From Xenopus tropicalis (taxonomy: Eukaryota; Chordata; Amphibia; Anura; Pipidae): a DNA stretch of 64,000 bases. Position numbers and translations under genes: made by a program. Positions 20,567 to 33,869 of this stretch are shown piece by piece (position 1 is the first letter of the stretch; each line of letters opens with the position of its first letter). The DNA lies in assembly GCF_000004195.4 (NCBI RefSeq), contig NC_030677.2, positions 173,154,019-173,218,018 on the forward strand. Direction: 5' to 3'. The notes beneath the pieces were generated by a model, which saw only the letters and a list, made by a program, of their open reading frames with translations, had not been told where the DNA came from and made no database searches.

Positions 20567-23500
20567 AAAAGGAAAGATACAATCTTATTAATGACCTTAT
20601 TTAATACAGTACAAGGTGCACAGATTTAATTTCTTCAAACGACCTTTAATTTTGAAGGGTTGCTTTGGTTAAAGTAAAAGGCACACACTTGGGGGCACAA
20701 TTACTCATGTTTTTATTTTTAAAAATTTGAATAAACTCATTTCCATAAATGTCTGACATAGTGAACAAAAAAAGTCTAAGAAATGTTGCAAAACTCTGAA
20801 AAAACTGTGTCAAAAATCTGAAATGTCTAAAGTTGTGAAGCAAGAGAAGGATTCTCCAGGGCAGGGACATCTGCTATTGACTTCTACATCTCAGCAGGTT
20901 TTAGTTGGTGAATTGTTGCATTTGGATTTTTAGCTGCATTTTAGATTTGTAACCGGTCCCCTAAATGATAAACATCATATTGAATTTCTATATTGTTTCT
21001 GAAACTATAGTAATTTATACATTTTCCTTAAAAAAATATTAGTTTTCCTCACTTGAGTAATTTGAATGCTAATGCTGTCAATAAATAACTCCATTTAGCT
21101 TGGTGCAAGTTGTTGCAGCTATTGACACATGTTGCTGAAGATACCATGGAAATGCCTCAAAGTCCATGCTACTAGTGATTCAGAATAAATACAATATGCA
21201 CATTTTTTATCTCTTTTTTAGGAAGTAAGTCTAAATCCAGGGTGTCTATAGGAACAGGCCTGGTCTACCACCTCCTTATTACCAGTGCTCAGATGATTTA
21301 ATGCAATTAACAATGTGCCTTGCTGAATAGAAATGGTTTTGGTCAGTTGTCTGTAATGTAGTAATGGGATTGAACTGACAACATTTTACCTTCAGTTGAG
21401 TATCATCTAAAAGTTAAAGCCACTTACATTGTTCAGTTACAAATTATAACATGAACTATTTTATAATAGGATAGGTTTTAGGCGGTTACTCTTAATGTAA
21501 TTTTATACAGGGATTATGATACAGTTCAAAAGGAGGGTATACAGCCCTTTTCAACAATAAGCTCAATGAATAGGGCTTACACTGAACATACTTTTTGCCT
21601 ATAATTTTAATTACTGTTTGTTCAACAGTAAATAGGGTGTGCTGAATAAATTGCCCTGTTAATAAGCGTAAGATAGCCCAACTTTCAAATTAGTGCTGTA
21701 TAATGGCAAAATATAGGAAATATGTTTGTTTTTTTTTTAAACTAAACCAATAGGCAGAAAGTACTTTTAATTTAAAGTCCTATTTATTGTGTATATTTTA
21801 GCAAAGCTGTTTTGGGTGTATTCTGCCACTTTAAATTGGTCTTTATTTTTTTGTTGTTGTACAGGAACAATTTACTTTTATGCACTGTGTCTCTGTCAGC
21901 CAATCAGAATGCAGATTAATTCTACCACTAGACTTTTTAAGCATTTATTTTTCTGCTATTTCTTTCTGCAAATTGTTTTAGAATATCATTTGTAACATGT
22001 TTAGGAGGATATAAAATCTGTGGTCCCTTCGGCATGACTGTGCAAGGCCAAATTAAACAATAATTCCTATTGTGATGCCTCCCATATGACACTGTAGAAT
22101 TTTGAAACTCTAATATATCACTACACTTACAATACATGTTTTATTTTACTTTCAATCAGTATGTGGTTTGTTCACTGACTGATAATATGAAAACCCTCAC
22201 TTGTGTCTCCTATTAACCTAAACAGAATCATAAGAACTTTTATTTGCCTCAGTGTTGTGACAAACAGGCTTATGCAGAGCAAACTCTTGACAATGGCAGA
22301 ATAGATTTCTGGGGACACAAGTTGCACACACATATAATTATATAATTTTGTGTAATTCTATAAGATTTAATTTTATAAGATTTAACAATTGTGTTCTCAC
22401 AGCGCTCTTCCTTTTTGTATGAGTACATATGGAGAGTGGTGGAAGCACAGCCGCCTGATTTCAAATGTCTCTAAATTGAATGTAAGGTGCAAACAATCCT
22501 AAGATGGGTAGGGGTTTTATTAGTGATCATGGAAAATATTGTGATTACTTCTATAACATTGCAATCAGTCATTGCTTGATTATACAAAAGCTCATTTTAG
22601 TAGAATGTAATTTGATTAATTAAACCAAAAAACCCCACTGCTGGGGTACGGTGAGTACAGTACGACAACATGTTTTAAAAAGTGAGAGGGCTAAAGACAT
22701 GCTAACATGCCTGTTTCATATCTGCATTTAAGATCTGGTGTGATAATTCTCTGCACACTTAACAATCAGTGATTCCCTGAACTGTAGGCCCAACCCTAGG
22801 TGGGAATGCTAATATTCAGCACAATCAAAAGAAAGGTCACCCTTTGTGCTACCGGCATCTTTGCAGATGATTATAAAGATACAGAGCCACCCAGGAATCT
22901 CTGGGTTTCCAAGAACTTGCTATACAGGAACAAAAGGCTGGATTGTCTAGGCCTGGCAGAACATTCACGGTTATAGTTCTCTGCAAGAATGCTCTTCATT
23001 ACTATAGCAAAAACCCCACCTCCATACATGAACAATGAAATGTGACATAAACAAAATGAAGTTAAAACGGAAAGTGGCAAATATGTTTTGTGCGACATTG
23101 CTGGAATTATTACCACTGTAATAACTGTAAAAAAGCTAAAGGCATTTATGCAACCATATGGGGTTTAAAATGGGAGGAGCTATATGTTCTGTATGGAAGG
23201 CTAAGCCATCATTGCAATTCTATTTCTCTCACCTGTTCTGCCAAGGCTCCAACCTTTTCCACAGGCTATGACTATGGAACAGATCCTATGCAGACATCTT
23301 TAACCATAACTGTACATTGGGTGCTGTTACAAATCGGTGAGATCTCAAGATCATTATGGTAGACAATTTACATGCCACAGTCACAAAGTTGGTAGGTTAT
23401 ATTGCTCAGAATCTGCTCCATGTGGTTTATCGCTTGTGTTTCCCCTCAATGAATAACATTTGCGATTTCTCAAAATGTCACTTAACTTCTTGGGAGTGGA

Positions 23501-24889
23501 TGTTACATTTGTGCATTCCATGTAGCCTGTGCAGCTTTTAACCCATTATAAATATCATTCTCAAGTGAAATTCTGACACCTCTCATTTTCAATCGTATTT
23601 TGTTTTATAGATAAAGGGTTTTGCATGCAGGATAGCATTCTATTGAAACTGGGTGCAGAGCTCTATCAACTGTTATCCTGGGAATTTAACAAGTTGTAAA
23701 TAACATGTATTATTTAGCTTAATGCTAAATAGGAGGAGTTAATTAGGAACTAACAATTTGTTTTCCATCACCCATTTAGTAAGGTGGGAGGGAGAAGGAT
23801 CATGAAGTTATTAGGCTCTATATACAGTAATATTTTCTTAGCTTTTTAAAGAACTTATTCAGTTGGGCTTATGTAGAAAAGTTACATAAACACTATCTGA
23901 ACTGCCAAAAATAAATCTATTTTTTTTTAGCAGTTTGTAAAGATGTCTGTGCTGCAGGGACCAACTCCCCACCCCTTAGCCTCACAGAGTGATCCAACCC
24001 TTCCTTCACCTTGTTACTTTGTGAAGTGGTCGATTCTGGGGCTTTCCAGAGAATCTGTTGATCACCCACTGTGGAAAGCAGAGGGACTACAGCAACCAAC
24101 AGAAAAGAGGTCAGACAAGTGTATGGAGAGCAAGACATGTATTATGTGCACAGTATAATGTTTAATTCACATTTCTGTGAACTCAGACATGCAGGTGCAC
24201 AATTACTGCAGTAGCATTTGTACTCTCTCAGACAAGAAACTTCTTAGATGATAATGAATATAAATTTGATGGCGATAAAACAAATTCAGTAAATTAAACA
24301 GGGATGTTGGGGATATTGTTTGCACATAAAATTATTTATAAGATAAGATAGGGATTAAATGAATAATGTCTGCTGTCTGCTTTTCTCTGGGTAAAGGACA
24401 GGGTGCTGGGCAGCCCCTTCTACTGTCCCTGATATTGAGCTTTAAATCGCAAATGTAAATAATACTAACGAGGATATTTACCTTAAAATTCATATATACA
24501 AAAACTAATATATATATATATGTTCTGTTCTTTGACAACCTGGATTTAAACAGTATTTACCTATGCACAGTAATTTTTATTGACTCTAGGGTGTAGGATA
24601 CCTAAAAAACAGCAGATCCCAATTACTTCTGAAATTCCTTGATATCCCTGCTTTTCTTATAGGAATGAAATTGGCACCCTAAGATGACCTGAGGCACCAT
24701 GTCCCTAAACTGAGCTGTGGTCAGATTAAAATTCAGCACAATATTATTAAATAACATAAAATCTGTGGCCATCAGTGCTAAAAAGTGAAAGACTAAAGTA
24801 AATGCCAGGCTTCTATTCTTTTGCACTTTAATGCCCTGAACTGAAAGGAAGTCAAGAGGGCACCTCCTTACAAACAGAAGAGCTTAAAC
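20567..24889. other. Long non-coding stretch, no gene seen
   Basis: AT-rich intergenic-like DNA. I found no convincing splice-flanked frame, terminal inverted repeat or tandem array beyond short (TA)n runs. Confidence 0.4.
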
Positions 24890-24944
24890 ACAATGCATAC
24901 CCCCCAACTGTCCCACTTTTCGTGGGACAGTCCCGATTTTTATG

Positions 24945-25027
24945 GCGCATCCCGCTGTCCCGGATAGTTCCATGAATGTCCCGCATTGCAGGACATTCAT
25001 TGAACTATCCAGCACAGCGGGATGCGC
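24945..25027. repeat. Long internal hairpin
   Basis: GCGCATCCCGCTGT, GGATAGTTC and ATGAATGTCC on the left pair with GGACATTCAT, GAACTATCC and ACAGCGGGATGCGC on the right, around a loop of about eight bases. The arms are nearly 40 bases with only a few bulges. Confidence 0.88.
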
Positions 25028-25202
25028 TGGCTGGAGCCGGACGTTCCGACTTCTCCTGCGGATTTGCTTGTTATGCCTCTCCTTGTGCAGCGCATACGTG
25101 TGACGTCATTACGCACGGGGCGCAACCTTATAAAAGGGCCTGGCACCGCCGCACAAGGAGCCGCATAAAGAGAGAAGCCACAGACGAAGGCGGAGCTCCT
25201 AT

Positions 25203-25373
25203 GGGGGGTACTGTGTATGGGGGCTACTGTGTATGGGTGCACTGTGTATGGGGGCTACTGTGTATGGGGGCTACTGTGTATGGGGGCTACTGTGTATGGG
25301 GGACTACTGTGTATGGGGGACTACTGTGTATGGGGGGGCTACTGTGTATGGGGGGCTACTGTGTATGGGGGGG
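25203..25373. repeat. 16-17-bp minisatellite
   Basis: About ten units of CTACTGTGTATGGGGG, differing mostly in the number of G. Only part of the array keeps one frame; the Tyr/Gly/Trp-rich frames it creates are not genes. Confidence 0.92.
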
Positions 25374-25655
25374 CAAAACTGGTACATACAGTAGTTAAGG
25401 TACTTATAACTGACTGCCTTCTCTTTATATTTGTATTTTAATGTAGGAGTTGCTATATTGTTTTCCTTAGGTCGTTCAGTATGAGGGTATAGCACATTTG
25501 CGTCTGATCCCGCCATTTCATCTATATAAAAGGAGTATTTTTAAAAAAAAATGGGGTGTGGTAATTGGGGGCATGGCCACAAAAGTGTGCGTGGTCAAAA
25601 AAATTGCTTTTTTGTCCCTTTTTTCATTTTTCAAATGTTGGGAGGTATGACAATG

Positions 25656-28177
25656 TATGTGAACCTGCCCTGTGACTGGAGTTTATTCTTTAGCTAAATA
25701 CTATATAATACAGCACCAGATCCTGATATTATGTACAAAAATGATCTAGAGTAGGTATATATATAGCTAAATGCACTTACAGTATCCAAACAGTAGCAGT
25801 GCTGCTCCCCTTAAAAACTGGGCTGTGGATTCATATATGTACCAAATCCAAAGGGCAAGGTATTCCATTGTATGTATAATTAATTTATAACAACTAGAGA
25901 TCTGCACACTCAGAAGTTTCATAAGAAAAAGAAGTTTTACTGACACAGCTATTCCTGTACAAAGACAATACTATATCTACCTATATATATATATATTATA
26001 CTGTATATATATATTTCTTACTTTGATTCATTGTTATAGTATTAGCAAAGAAAATGACATAACAGACTAACAGGGCTAAAACCTACATTAAAAGGTTAGT
26101 GTCCTCCAATACAACAAAATACAATGAAAAACAGAATCTTGCATCTGTTCCCATCTGGGTGCCATACAAAAATGGTTACATATGTCTGCAATGCACAATC
26201 ATACAACCATATCATAAAATATAAAGAAACGTTATGCTGAACACAGTGTCCAGGATGCCCAGTAAACTATTTATCCATATCATAATTTAATATCTATATT
26301 ATCTTCAGTATATGTGATGCTATATAAAACTGAGCAAGTGCAGTTCATTACAATATAATGTAGTATTTAAGCCACCAGCCTGTCTTCTTTTCATTGATGT
26401 ACTGTAAGCTAGAGCTCTGGCTGCAGTGTAATTAAATCAAGATTCAAATGGGAATATCTTGAATAACTCTTTCCTTACCCTGGTGTGCAATAGCAAAGAA
26501 CACGTTAATAATAATTGGTATTGATGTAGCTGGCAAAACAAATAATAAATGCTTTAACAACACATTGCTGCAGCCATTCTGCTATCTGACAGACAGTTAT
26601 GGACTATAGAAAGAGGATGGAGACTCAATGGAGAGAGCATTTGCTCTACTGTAACTGATGCACAGAACACTGGGCGGAGAACCCTGCAGGGGAATCCATC
26701 TGTATGCAATGCATGCTGCTGCTACCTGATATGCCTGTAAAGAGAGCAGCCAGATAATTCAGATGCAGGTTTGGTTAGTAGTAGGGCCACATTCATTGAT
26801 GGGAAGGGAGACCTCTAATTTAGAACACCTAAATGACCCAGCTGCTCCCTCTATAGGCAGCCGTATGCAGCGCAGAACTGAGATGGGATTGTGGTTTAAA
26901 ATGGTCAAGAAAGAGCAATTAGGGCAGTATGATTCAGAGGAAGGGAAGATATATTTGCAAATGTTGCATGGAGATTGTGTGGAGGTTAGAAGGCTATGGT
27001 GCCATATGAATCCAATGCACACCTTATTATTCATGGCCACACATTCCTCCTCATGCTATACTACTCACTGCATAAGAACAGCTGCTCAGCAGGTGATGTT
27101 AGCCTCAGACAAAGCAATCTGCATATCTTACCCAGGGAACAGAAAGTGCTATTTATACCTCTGTCAGTGTATGAATCAGTCCACATATATTTATATACAT
27201 ATATACATTCTAATATTAAGAGCATTTTTCATATGACAGAGAATTTTGCTTTTTTAACACTCTCAATGTTGGTATTTTATCCCTAATGTTTCTTTTCCTC
27301 TAATGCAGGGCTAGGGAAAATGAGTCTCATTCTGCCTTGTCCCAAAAAATTAATGATATCCTAGGACTCCAACATACAGTACTTCATAAAAAATGTAAAA
27401 AAAAAAAAGAGAAAAAAAATTATCTAAAACATTATATTAAATGATATACTGCATACAGACCCCGTGATACAAGGCAGAGCATTATGGGGTCTGCATGTAT
27501 GCATTTCTTTTAATATAAGGATTTGAATACATGTTTTTCATTTTATAATAAGTATGTTGGAGTTACAGGATTTCTTATTTAAAATTAATCTTTTTGGACT
27601 TTGTGTTTGCTCCTTGGTTCCGAGGGCTTTATCCTATACTCTTTGGCATTTTACAAGCCATGTATACTCCCGAAACCATAGCAATTTTGTTTCATTCTGC
27701 CTTGTAACTCCGGACATCGATCCAAAGCATCTTTAAGGAAGTGACCATGCAGGATTTATAATTGACTATAGAAACTTGAAGAGATTTTTTTTTCTTTGGG
27801 GGGGGTGTGTGAAAATATTGGTGCTTTGGTGCCCTTTTGTGTCACTGCAGCAAAGTACTGTATATAGATGTATGTAGTGTGTACATTTCTACACTGTAAA
27901 GGTTTATCATAAGTTGGATTATTAAATAAAATAATTGAAACATGGCTGCTGCTGCTGCACCCCTTCCATGGGTGAGACATTTGCGGTACGTTAACCTGTT
28001 TTGTGATCTCAGGCAGCATAGAACTCCAACTCTTTTCTTCTGTGATTTCATTTCTTGGTGTTTTTTTTTTTACAAAAGGCAGCAATTAAGAGAGAGCCAC
28101 AGGCAGCCTTGTAGTTAATAAATAACTAGTTACTGATGGATTCCTCCTTATTGCAAACTCAGGCTGGCCTTGTACCT
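25656..28177. other. Non-coding stretch, no gene seen
   Basis: AT-rich with a (TA)n run near 25984-26012 and a poly-A-rich patch near 27397-27420. No supported exon. Confidence 0.4.
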
Positions 28178-28400
28178 TAAAGAACTACTCCGCCCAAACA
28201 CAACTTAAGCTTTTTGAAAAGTAAACATAATTTTAAGCAACTTTGCAATATACAGCAGTAACAAATATGCAGCCTTTTCATGATTTGAATGGAATAATAT
28301 GGTTTGGAACAGTTACCCAAGCCTAGCCTAGTACCTGTAAATTTAACAGATGAACTTGCCATTTGTTTTAACACCCCTCCTATCTAGATATAAAGGGGTG
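28178..28400. mobile_element. Probable decayed TTAA-type MITE
   Basis: Starts TTAAAGAACTACTCCGCCC, like the ends of T2-type elements, and a GGGGTGGTATTGTCC stretch near 28393 could be the opposing end. The right boundary lacks a clear TTAA, so extent and family are tentative. Confidence 0.35.
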
Positions 28401-29397
28401 GTATTGTCCAGTCTAAAACTTTTAAATGTGAGTGGGCCCTGGTAAAATTAGTTTAACACCAGCCTAATGGTTATAAGTTGGCCAGTTCTACTGCCGATAA
28501 TAAATATGTGCCTTTTGGGAAGAATACTAATTGGTGCTTCTTGCTTTTAGAAATGAGACCCAACTTTGCTTATATCCATTCTAAAGACACCTGTACAAAC
28601 CTGCCATTGGCAATGACTATATGGAAATATTGGACAGTTCTGTTTATACCAACCAGTGGGTTATTAAATAGAAAAGTACTCATTAAATTGACTCAGTGAA
28701 GCCCATTTGCTAATTATGTCAGATAATGAAAATCCATTCCTTTAACCTTTACAGAACTTTTTCACTTGATTGGTTTTAGACCTTATGAATAAAATAAATA
28801 ATTGATATCCAGGATATTATGGTCACTCTAATAAGCACAAAGGTATCTAAGCCACATTAAAGGCAGCATGAGGATCTGCTAATTTTTATATAAGAATTTC
28901 AATATTTGCTAATAGAAGCTGGGAGAAATGATGCTAAAGATGTACTTATGATGGTACACTGCTACTGTATATTGTGCCTCTACAGATGGAATCTGGCTTA
29001 TTACAAAGCTCATTTGACAGCTCCCAACTAGCAGGTATTTGCAGTTGCTAGGTAACAGCAATAAAAAATGGGTCTGGTAGTAAAAGGTACAGGCTCCCAA
29101 AGTATTAATTGTGTTACCTACTATAAAGGACCCTGTCAATCAATTGCAAATTTGTTGTGTTAAATAAAATGCTGGGAGTTTTCACAATCAGTGGCAATCA
29201 ATCAACAAATCAATACTTACTGAGCTGTAAATAGTTAGCAATTTTGCATGTATGTCCCCTCACCCCAATGGAAACTATATGAGGGAAAGAGGGAGCTGGA
29301 ATTTTTCTGGCCTACATGGTGGAGGGCTGATAATGAAAGATAGGTTTCACCACTCCTCTTTTTCATACCGCACCCACTTCAGGCTACATGACATAGA
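28401..29397. other. Non-coding stretch, no gene seen
   Basis: No exon or element supported. Confidence 0.4.
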
Positions 29398-29497
29398 AGG
29401 GCCGGAACACAGGGTAGGCAAGCAGAAGGGGTACGTGCATAGCAATCCCCACCATTGTCGCATGTGCCTCTTCTGTCTACACCTAGTTCCAGCCCTG
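29398..29497. mobile_element. Short hAT-type MITE, same family as 31392
   Basis: AGGGCCGGAACACAGGGTAG at the left and, reverse-complemented, CAGGGCTGGAACTAGGTGTA at the right, both continuing toward GGCAGAAG. The ends match the left end of the element at 31392. The target duplication is not clear. Confidence 0.6.
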
Positions 29498-31059
29498 ACT
29501 GCTCCTACAGTCTGTCTGAGGTGTGAACAGGTGAACTATATATAGTAAATAACTAGTGATGATGGTCAATTCAAGCCCCATGCCACATTCCCACAACAAA
29601 TCTATCAAGCCCCACTTTTACATCTACTTGGTCAGTCCCATGTCTAGCTTTAGTCTTGTTCATGTTGACAAGTACCTGCAACCATCCAACAATTTTTGGA
29701 AAAAAGAGGCTCAATGAGCACATACCATACACATCATATACTGTAAGTACACATTATCTATATAACATAACTTTGTGTATGCTCACCCTCTATACATAAC
29801 AGTTTGTGAAACTCTGTCTATATTTGTCTTACCTGTATAACTGTTTTATTGTCATCGGCTTCTTCTCCTTGGGTGCTTACAATATCTGATATTAATAGTA
29901 ACTCCACTGTTTGTCTGTCCAGATGCCTTTCCTGGTGAACTGTCTGTCTGGACTGTATCTGCTGCTGCTCCTATTACTTATGTCCTGCTGCTATTATTTG
30001 GGCTGTGCTACTTTGTGCTAGCTGACCTTGACCTTAGCCTGACTACCAGCACTGGAGTTAGATTCTTACAGCAGCTTTTCTCTGCCACTGAAAATTCCCC
30101 CAGCCATAAATACCTTGGACTTGCCAAATCAATACCTGGAGGCGAATAAGGGAAAGGTAGAGTAACTGCTTATAATTAACTCCTTTAGCGAAGCATTTAA
30201 GGTCTTAGGTTTGAAACTCTGCTTGACACCTTATTTGTGGTGGGATACCCCAATACTCCCAAACTCACTTGATACTTTCCAAAACTAAAATGTTGAAGAA
30301 CTCAATGTAAAACTTATGTAGGCGTCAGTGGGAGTGTCCTAGGCAAGATTTATGCGCTTTTTCAATTTGATTCTTTTGAAATTTATGACATTTTTTAGTT
30401 GTGATGGCAAAAACCTCTAAAACCACTAAAATCTGAATGTTGACAAATGGGCCTTCCCAACTCACAAATTCAAAAATTCATAAATAATCCTCCCCATGTG
30501 CCCCAATCTAAATAAAAAGATATTTGTTGACCTGTATTGACCCCAATAAAAGTCTGTTTATCATTTGTCACCTTCAAAAACAAGTCACTAAAATTAAAAA
30601 GATCCCTCACCCAGTTAAATAGATGATATACCTGACATTTTCTTCTTGCTTTGTTTTTGTTTCAGTTCTTTACCCTCCAGGCCCATTTGGTTGTTGCCAT
30701 GATTATAGTTAACAAACTGTTATGACTGGAAGATAATGTTCAGAATATTAAGGTAATGTTTAGTGTACATTAGCTGTACTGTAGAGAGCTTTTAAATTAC
30801 AGTTGAGCTGTAAATGCTTAATAATTAAGCTAATTCAGTACCGAAATTCAATACAATTAATATACTTAATATAATCTTTCTGTCAGGCATTAAATCTATT
30901 TCTTAGACAACCTTTTACTGGCTGTGTACATCAAATACTATAATAAAGGTACATTTCACCTACAGCTCTCTACACAGACATCTATTTGCTATTAATTACA
31001 ACAATATAAAAAAAAGTTAATAGTTTTAAATGGAAATGTAAAGCCGGATATAACCAAAC
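29498..31059. other. Non-coding stretch, no gene seen
   Basis: No exon or element supported. Confidence 0.4.
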
Positions 31060-31344
31060 AAGGAGATCCTTTTCTGGGAGAATGGTTGACGTCATCTCAT
31101 GATTGTTTTCCAGGTTCTCTACAAGTACAAGTTGATCCAGGGACTGATCCGATTGCCATCTTGGGGCCAGGAGGGAATTTTTTCCCCTCTGCGGCAAATT
31201 AGAGAGGCTTCAGATGGGGTTTTTTTTGCCTTCCTCTGGATCAACTAGTAGTTAGGCAGGTTATATATAGGCATTATGGTTGAACGTGATGGACATATGT
31301 CTTTTTTCAACCCAACTTACTATGTTATTATGTTACTATGTTAC
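31060..31344 (+). mobile_element. Interspersed retroposon tail ending in (TATGTTAC)n
   Basis: Contains GCCTTCCTCTGGATCAACTA and GGTTGAACGTGATGGACATA followed by TATGTCTTTTTTCAACCC, a very common vertebrate retroposon block. It ends in three imperfect TATGTTAC units, typical of a non-LTR 3' microsatellite tail. It lies directly against the MITE fragment starting at 31345. The left edge is uncertain. Confidence 0.6.
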
Positions 31345-31765
31345 TTTTTATAACTTATCTTTCTATTCAGTTCTGCTCCTATTCATATTCCCAGGGCCGG
31401 AACTAGGGGTAGGCAGAAGAGGCAGCTGCCTAGGGTGCAACGATTGAGGGGCGCCAGGCAGGAGCCTCTCCTGCCTACCCCTAGTGCTACTTTGTCATTG
31501 CCTCCACCACTTGTCATTAGCGGCGGAGGCAATGACTGATCTAATCGCACTGCCCCCCCCTGCACCTCCTCCTGTGCTTTGGCGCGCATGCGCCGTTCGG
31601 GGGGGGGCGGGGAGGTGGGTGGAGTTGGCCGACCGGGTTGCCTAGGGCGCCCGGTCGGCTTGGCCCACCCCTGCATATTCCAGTCTCTCATTTAAAACAC
31701 TGCTTGGTTGCTAGGGTAAAGAAGACCCTAGAAACCATATTGCAAATTGTTACAGACTATTACTG
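31345..31765. mobile_element. Old T2-type MITE fragment, split by a hAT insertion
   Basis: TTTTTATAACTTATCTTTCT, CTCCTATTCATATTCC, CAGTCTCTCATTTAAAACAC and GGTTGCTAGGGTAAAG follow the order seen in the complete family member at 16732-17145. Both TTAA ends are missing here. The 31392-31673 element interrupts it. Confidence 0.75.
31392..31673. mobile_element. hAT-type MITE nested in the T2 fragment
   Basis: Starts CAGGGCCGGAACTAGG and ends TTGGCCCACCCCTG. The host sequence CATATTCC is duplicated perfectly on both sides (31384-31391 and 31674-31681), the 8-bp footprint of hAT. The 282-bp body is GC-rich, with no transposase. The duplicated word is the one that appears once in intact members of the host MITE family, which confirms the boundaries. 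Confidence 0.92.
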
Positions 31766-32895
31766 TCTACACAAACCCTAAATAGTCTATGTAATATAAC
31801 CATACAGAAAAACACATCTTTTTTTAAAGGCACAAAAATATGATAAATCAAGTGTATCTAAAGAAAAATAACATCCAAATATTTGGATTATGGATTATGA
31901 GTAAAAGAATCAATAAGCATTCTAAGAGCCTTATTTCTTTTGAAGGGGGGGATATTACATTTGAATAGAAATAAATGTGGTGTTGGTATATTATTGGAAA
32001 TGCTTTTACACTGAAAGCTTGCCAGTAAGTTCTCAAGAAGAACAAAAAGCCATATGAGGGCTAGTAAGTAAAACATTCTTGTATTTGAATTATACATTAA
32101 TTGCACAGCACTTTTCTGAAATTGCACCAACGCCAGATGTATATTTTGTTACTGTGCCCTTTGAAGAATATGCATATTTAAGATATTACTGTAGGCTGAG
32201 GACAGCATCCCGCTCGGTACATATAATGATTACTTTTAATCAATACACGCACACAGGTTTTCTAGGAAATACAGCAGTAAATGGGAGATAGCAATATAGG
32301 TCTGGCTTTGCTTGGTTTATTGTCTCAGCCAATGCACCTGTTGCCCTTAGTGAAAGTACAAATTGCACCTTATTAGATTTTTTTGGGAGTTGTTAGTCAT
32401 AACAATTTATATCAGTGATGGCCATCTAGCAAATATTCTTAATCCACGCTACAGTAGTTAGAAAATTCGTCACTCACTACTTTAACAATAGCAGAAGCAA
32501 ACTCTGACTGCTGGGGGCAGTAGAGTAAAAGGGGTCCTGATGAAGGTAATGATGAAGGAGGGGTGCTGATGAAGGTCCTCACAGTATGTCTGCACTGTGA
32601 GTGGACAGAAGGGATCACATTAAATGAAATTCAAATTCCTGCTCACTCGCCTTTTTAGCTTTCTGGATTTACTTATTTCCTAGAAGGAAATAAGATTTTC
32701 TTTTTGTGCAGCTCATTGCCACCTCTATTGATCTATACCACCCAGTGTGCCACTAACCATTTATGGCAGCCAGGTAGTGCTTGGAAGAGCTGCCAAGGGC
32801 GACAGTGGGATGGACATTTCTGATAATCTGTGGCCACAGCCTTCCTGGGATTCCCAGAATGTGCATCAGTACTATAAGTTGGGACATGATCCATA
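31766..32895. other. Non-coding stretch, no gene seen
   Basis: No exon or element supported up to the TATA duplication of the solo LTR. Confidence 0.4.
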
Positions 32896-32899
32896 TATA

Positions 32900-33869
32900 T
32901 GTAGCCCACTTTATAAATAGATGTGGCACTACCTGCTAATCTTTCACTATACTTGGCGCTTTCCAGAAGTCCTGAGCCCCGCTTACTTTGGGGAACAGCT
33001 ATTCCTTTATACTTTGGCGTGCCTCCACCCAGGATAGGGATAGAATGAACTATAACTCCCCTCCTGGGACCTAATACTGTACTGCAGTGTGAGGACTCCC
33101 AACACTCCTGGCACCTTGCCCCCTCCCTGGGGTAGTTGCTTACCAGGCAGGTGGATCCTCCGGATATGCAGAGACAGGACACTGGATTGATGTTTAACCA
33201 GTGGAACTTATTTATTGTACAGATGTATTAGACAGGCAGGTTGCATACAGGAGCAAAGAGGCAGTCAGGGTATACTCCCTCTTCCTTAAGAGACCCTCTC
33301 TCCACAGGATATTAGCAGTACTACACGCCAGATGATTCCCTTTAGGGGTTCCCTCCGGTACTTCTCGCCAGAAGCCCCTCTCTAGGGCACTTCCCGGTAC
33401 TCCCGCCAAGCGGACACCCCCTCAGCAGACCTCACCCCGGTACTTCCACTTAGATACCCCTGGATTAGGCAAATCTCCTACACTTAGCACTTATACCCTG
33501 ACTCCAGCTATGAATGCTGGTGGATCTTAATCCATTACACCTCCTGTCGGGGCCACGCTGCCCAACTAGATAACCTGTCTCCCACTCCTAGAGTGGTCTA
33601 TAACAACTCTCTAACTGTCTAATGCTAACCTGTGGTATACCTCTTATCCAAGAGGGGTCCCAGGCTGAAAGACCTGCAGGCACATGGCTGCACAGCTTTA
33701 TATACTGTGTGCACCCTGTGGCCTACTATTGAACTGCAGGGAAGTTAACTCCCTGTTAACCCTTATAGTGCCAACCACCCAAGGTGTCCCACTACTAAAG
33801 TGTTACCCTCCCTGGGGCCTAGCCTGGGGACAACCACCCTAGGGGACCCAGATTTTGGGGATCCCTACA
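32900..33869 (-). mobile_element. Solo LTR, related to element B
   Basis: Begins TGTAGCCCACTTT and ends GGGGATCCCTACA, with a 4-bp duplication TATA on each side (32896-32899 and 33870-33873). The words CCTGAGCCCCGCTTACT and GGCGTGCCTCCACCCAGG are shared with the LTRs of element B. On the minus strand it has a TATATAAA box near 33697-33704 and an AATAAA at 33211-33216 in the right order. No internal region remains, so LTR-LTR recombination is the likely history. Confidence 0.85.

Larger units (their letters stand above)
24896..25649. mobile_element. DNA transposon derivative, 754 bp, 6-bp target duplication
   Basis: Inverted ends CATACCCCCCAACTGTCCC (left) and CATACCTCCCAACATTTG (right, reverse-complemented), flanked on both sides by ACAATG (24890-24895 and 25650-25655). 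It is GC-richer than its surroundings. Inside are a long hairpin (24945-25027), a TATA-like TTATAAAAGG near 25129 and a 16-bp minisatellite (25203-25373). There is no transposase frame. The superfamily is uncertain, because a 6-bp duplication is unusual for hAT (8) and Harbinger (3). Confidence 0.8.

Noticed and set aside
24976..25398. 140-codon frame rich in Tyr-Gly-Gly-Tyr-Cys-Val-Trp repeats
   Set aside because: Generated by the 16-17-bp minisatellite and hairpin of the 24896-25649 element; the frame depends on G-run lengths.
26763..27236. 157-codon plus-strand frame
   Set aside because: Low-complexity end, no splice or start context, no recognisable domain, and a competing antisense frame; likely chance.
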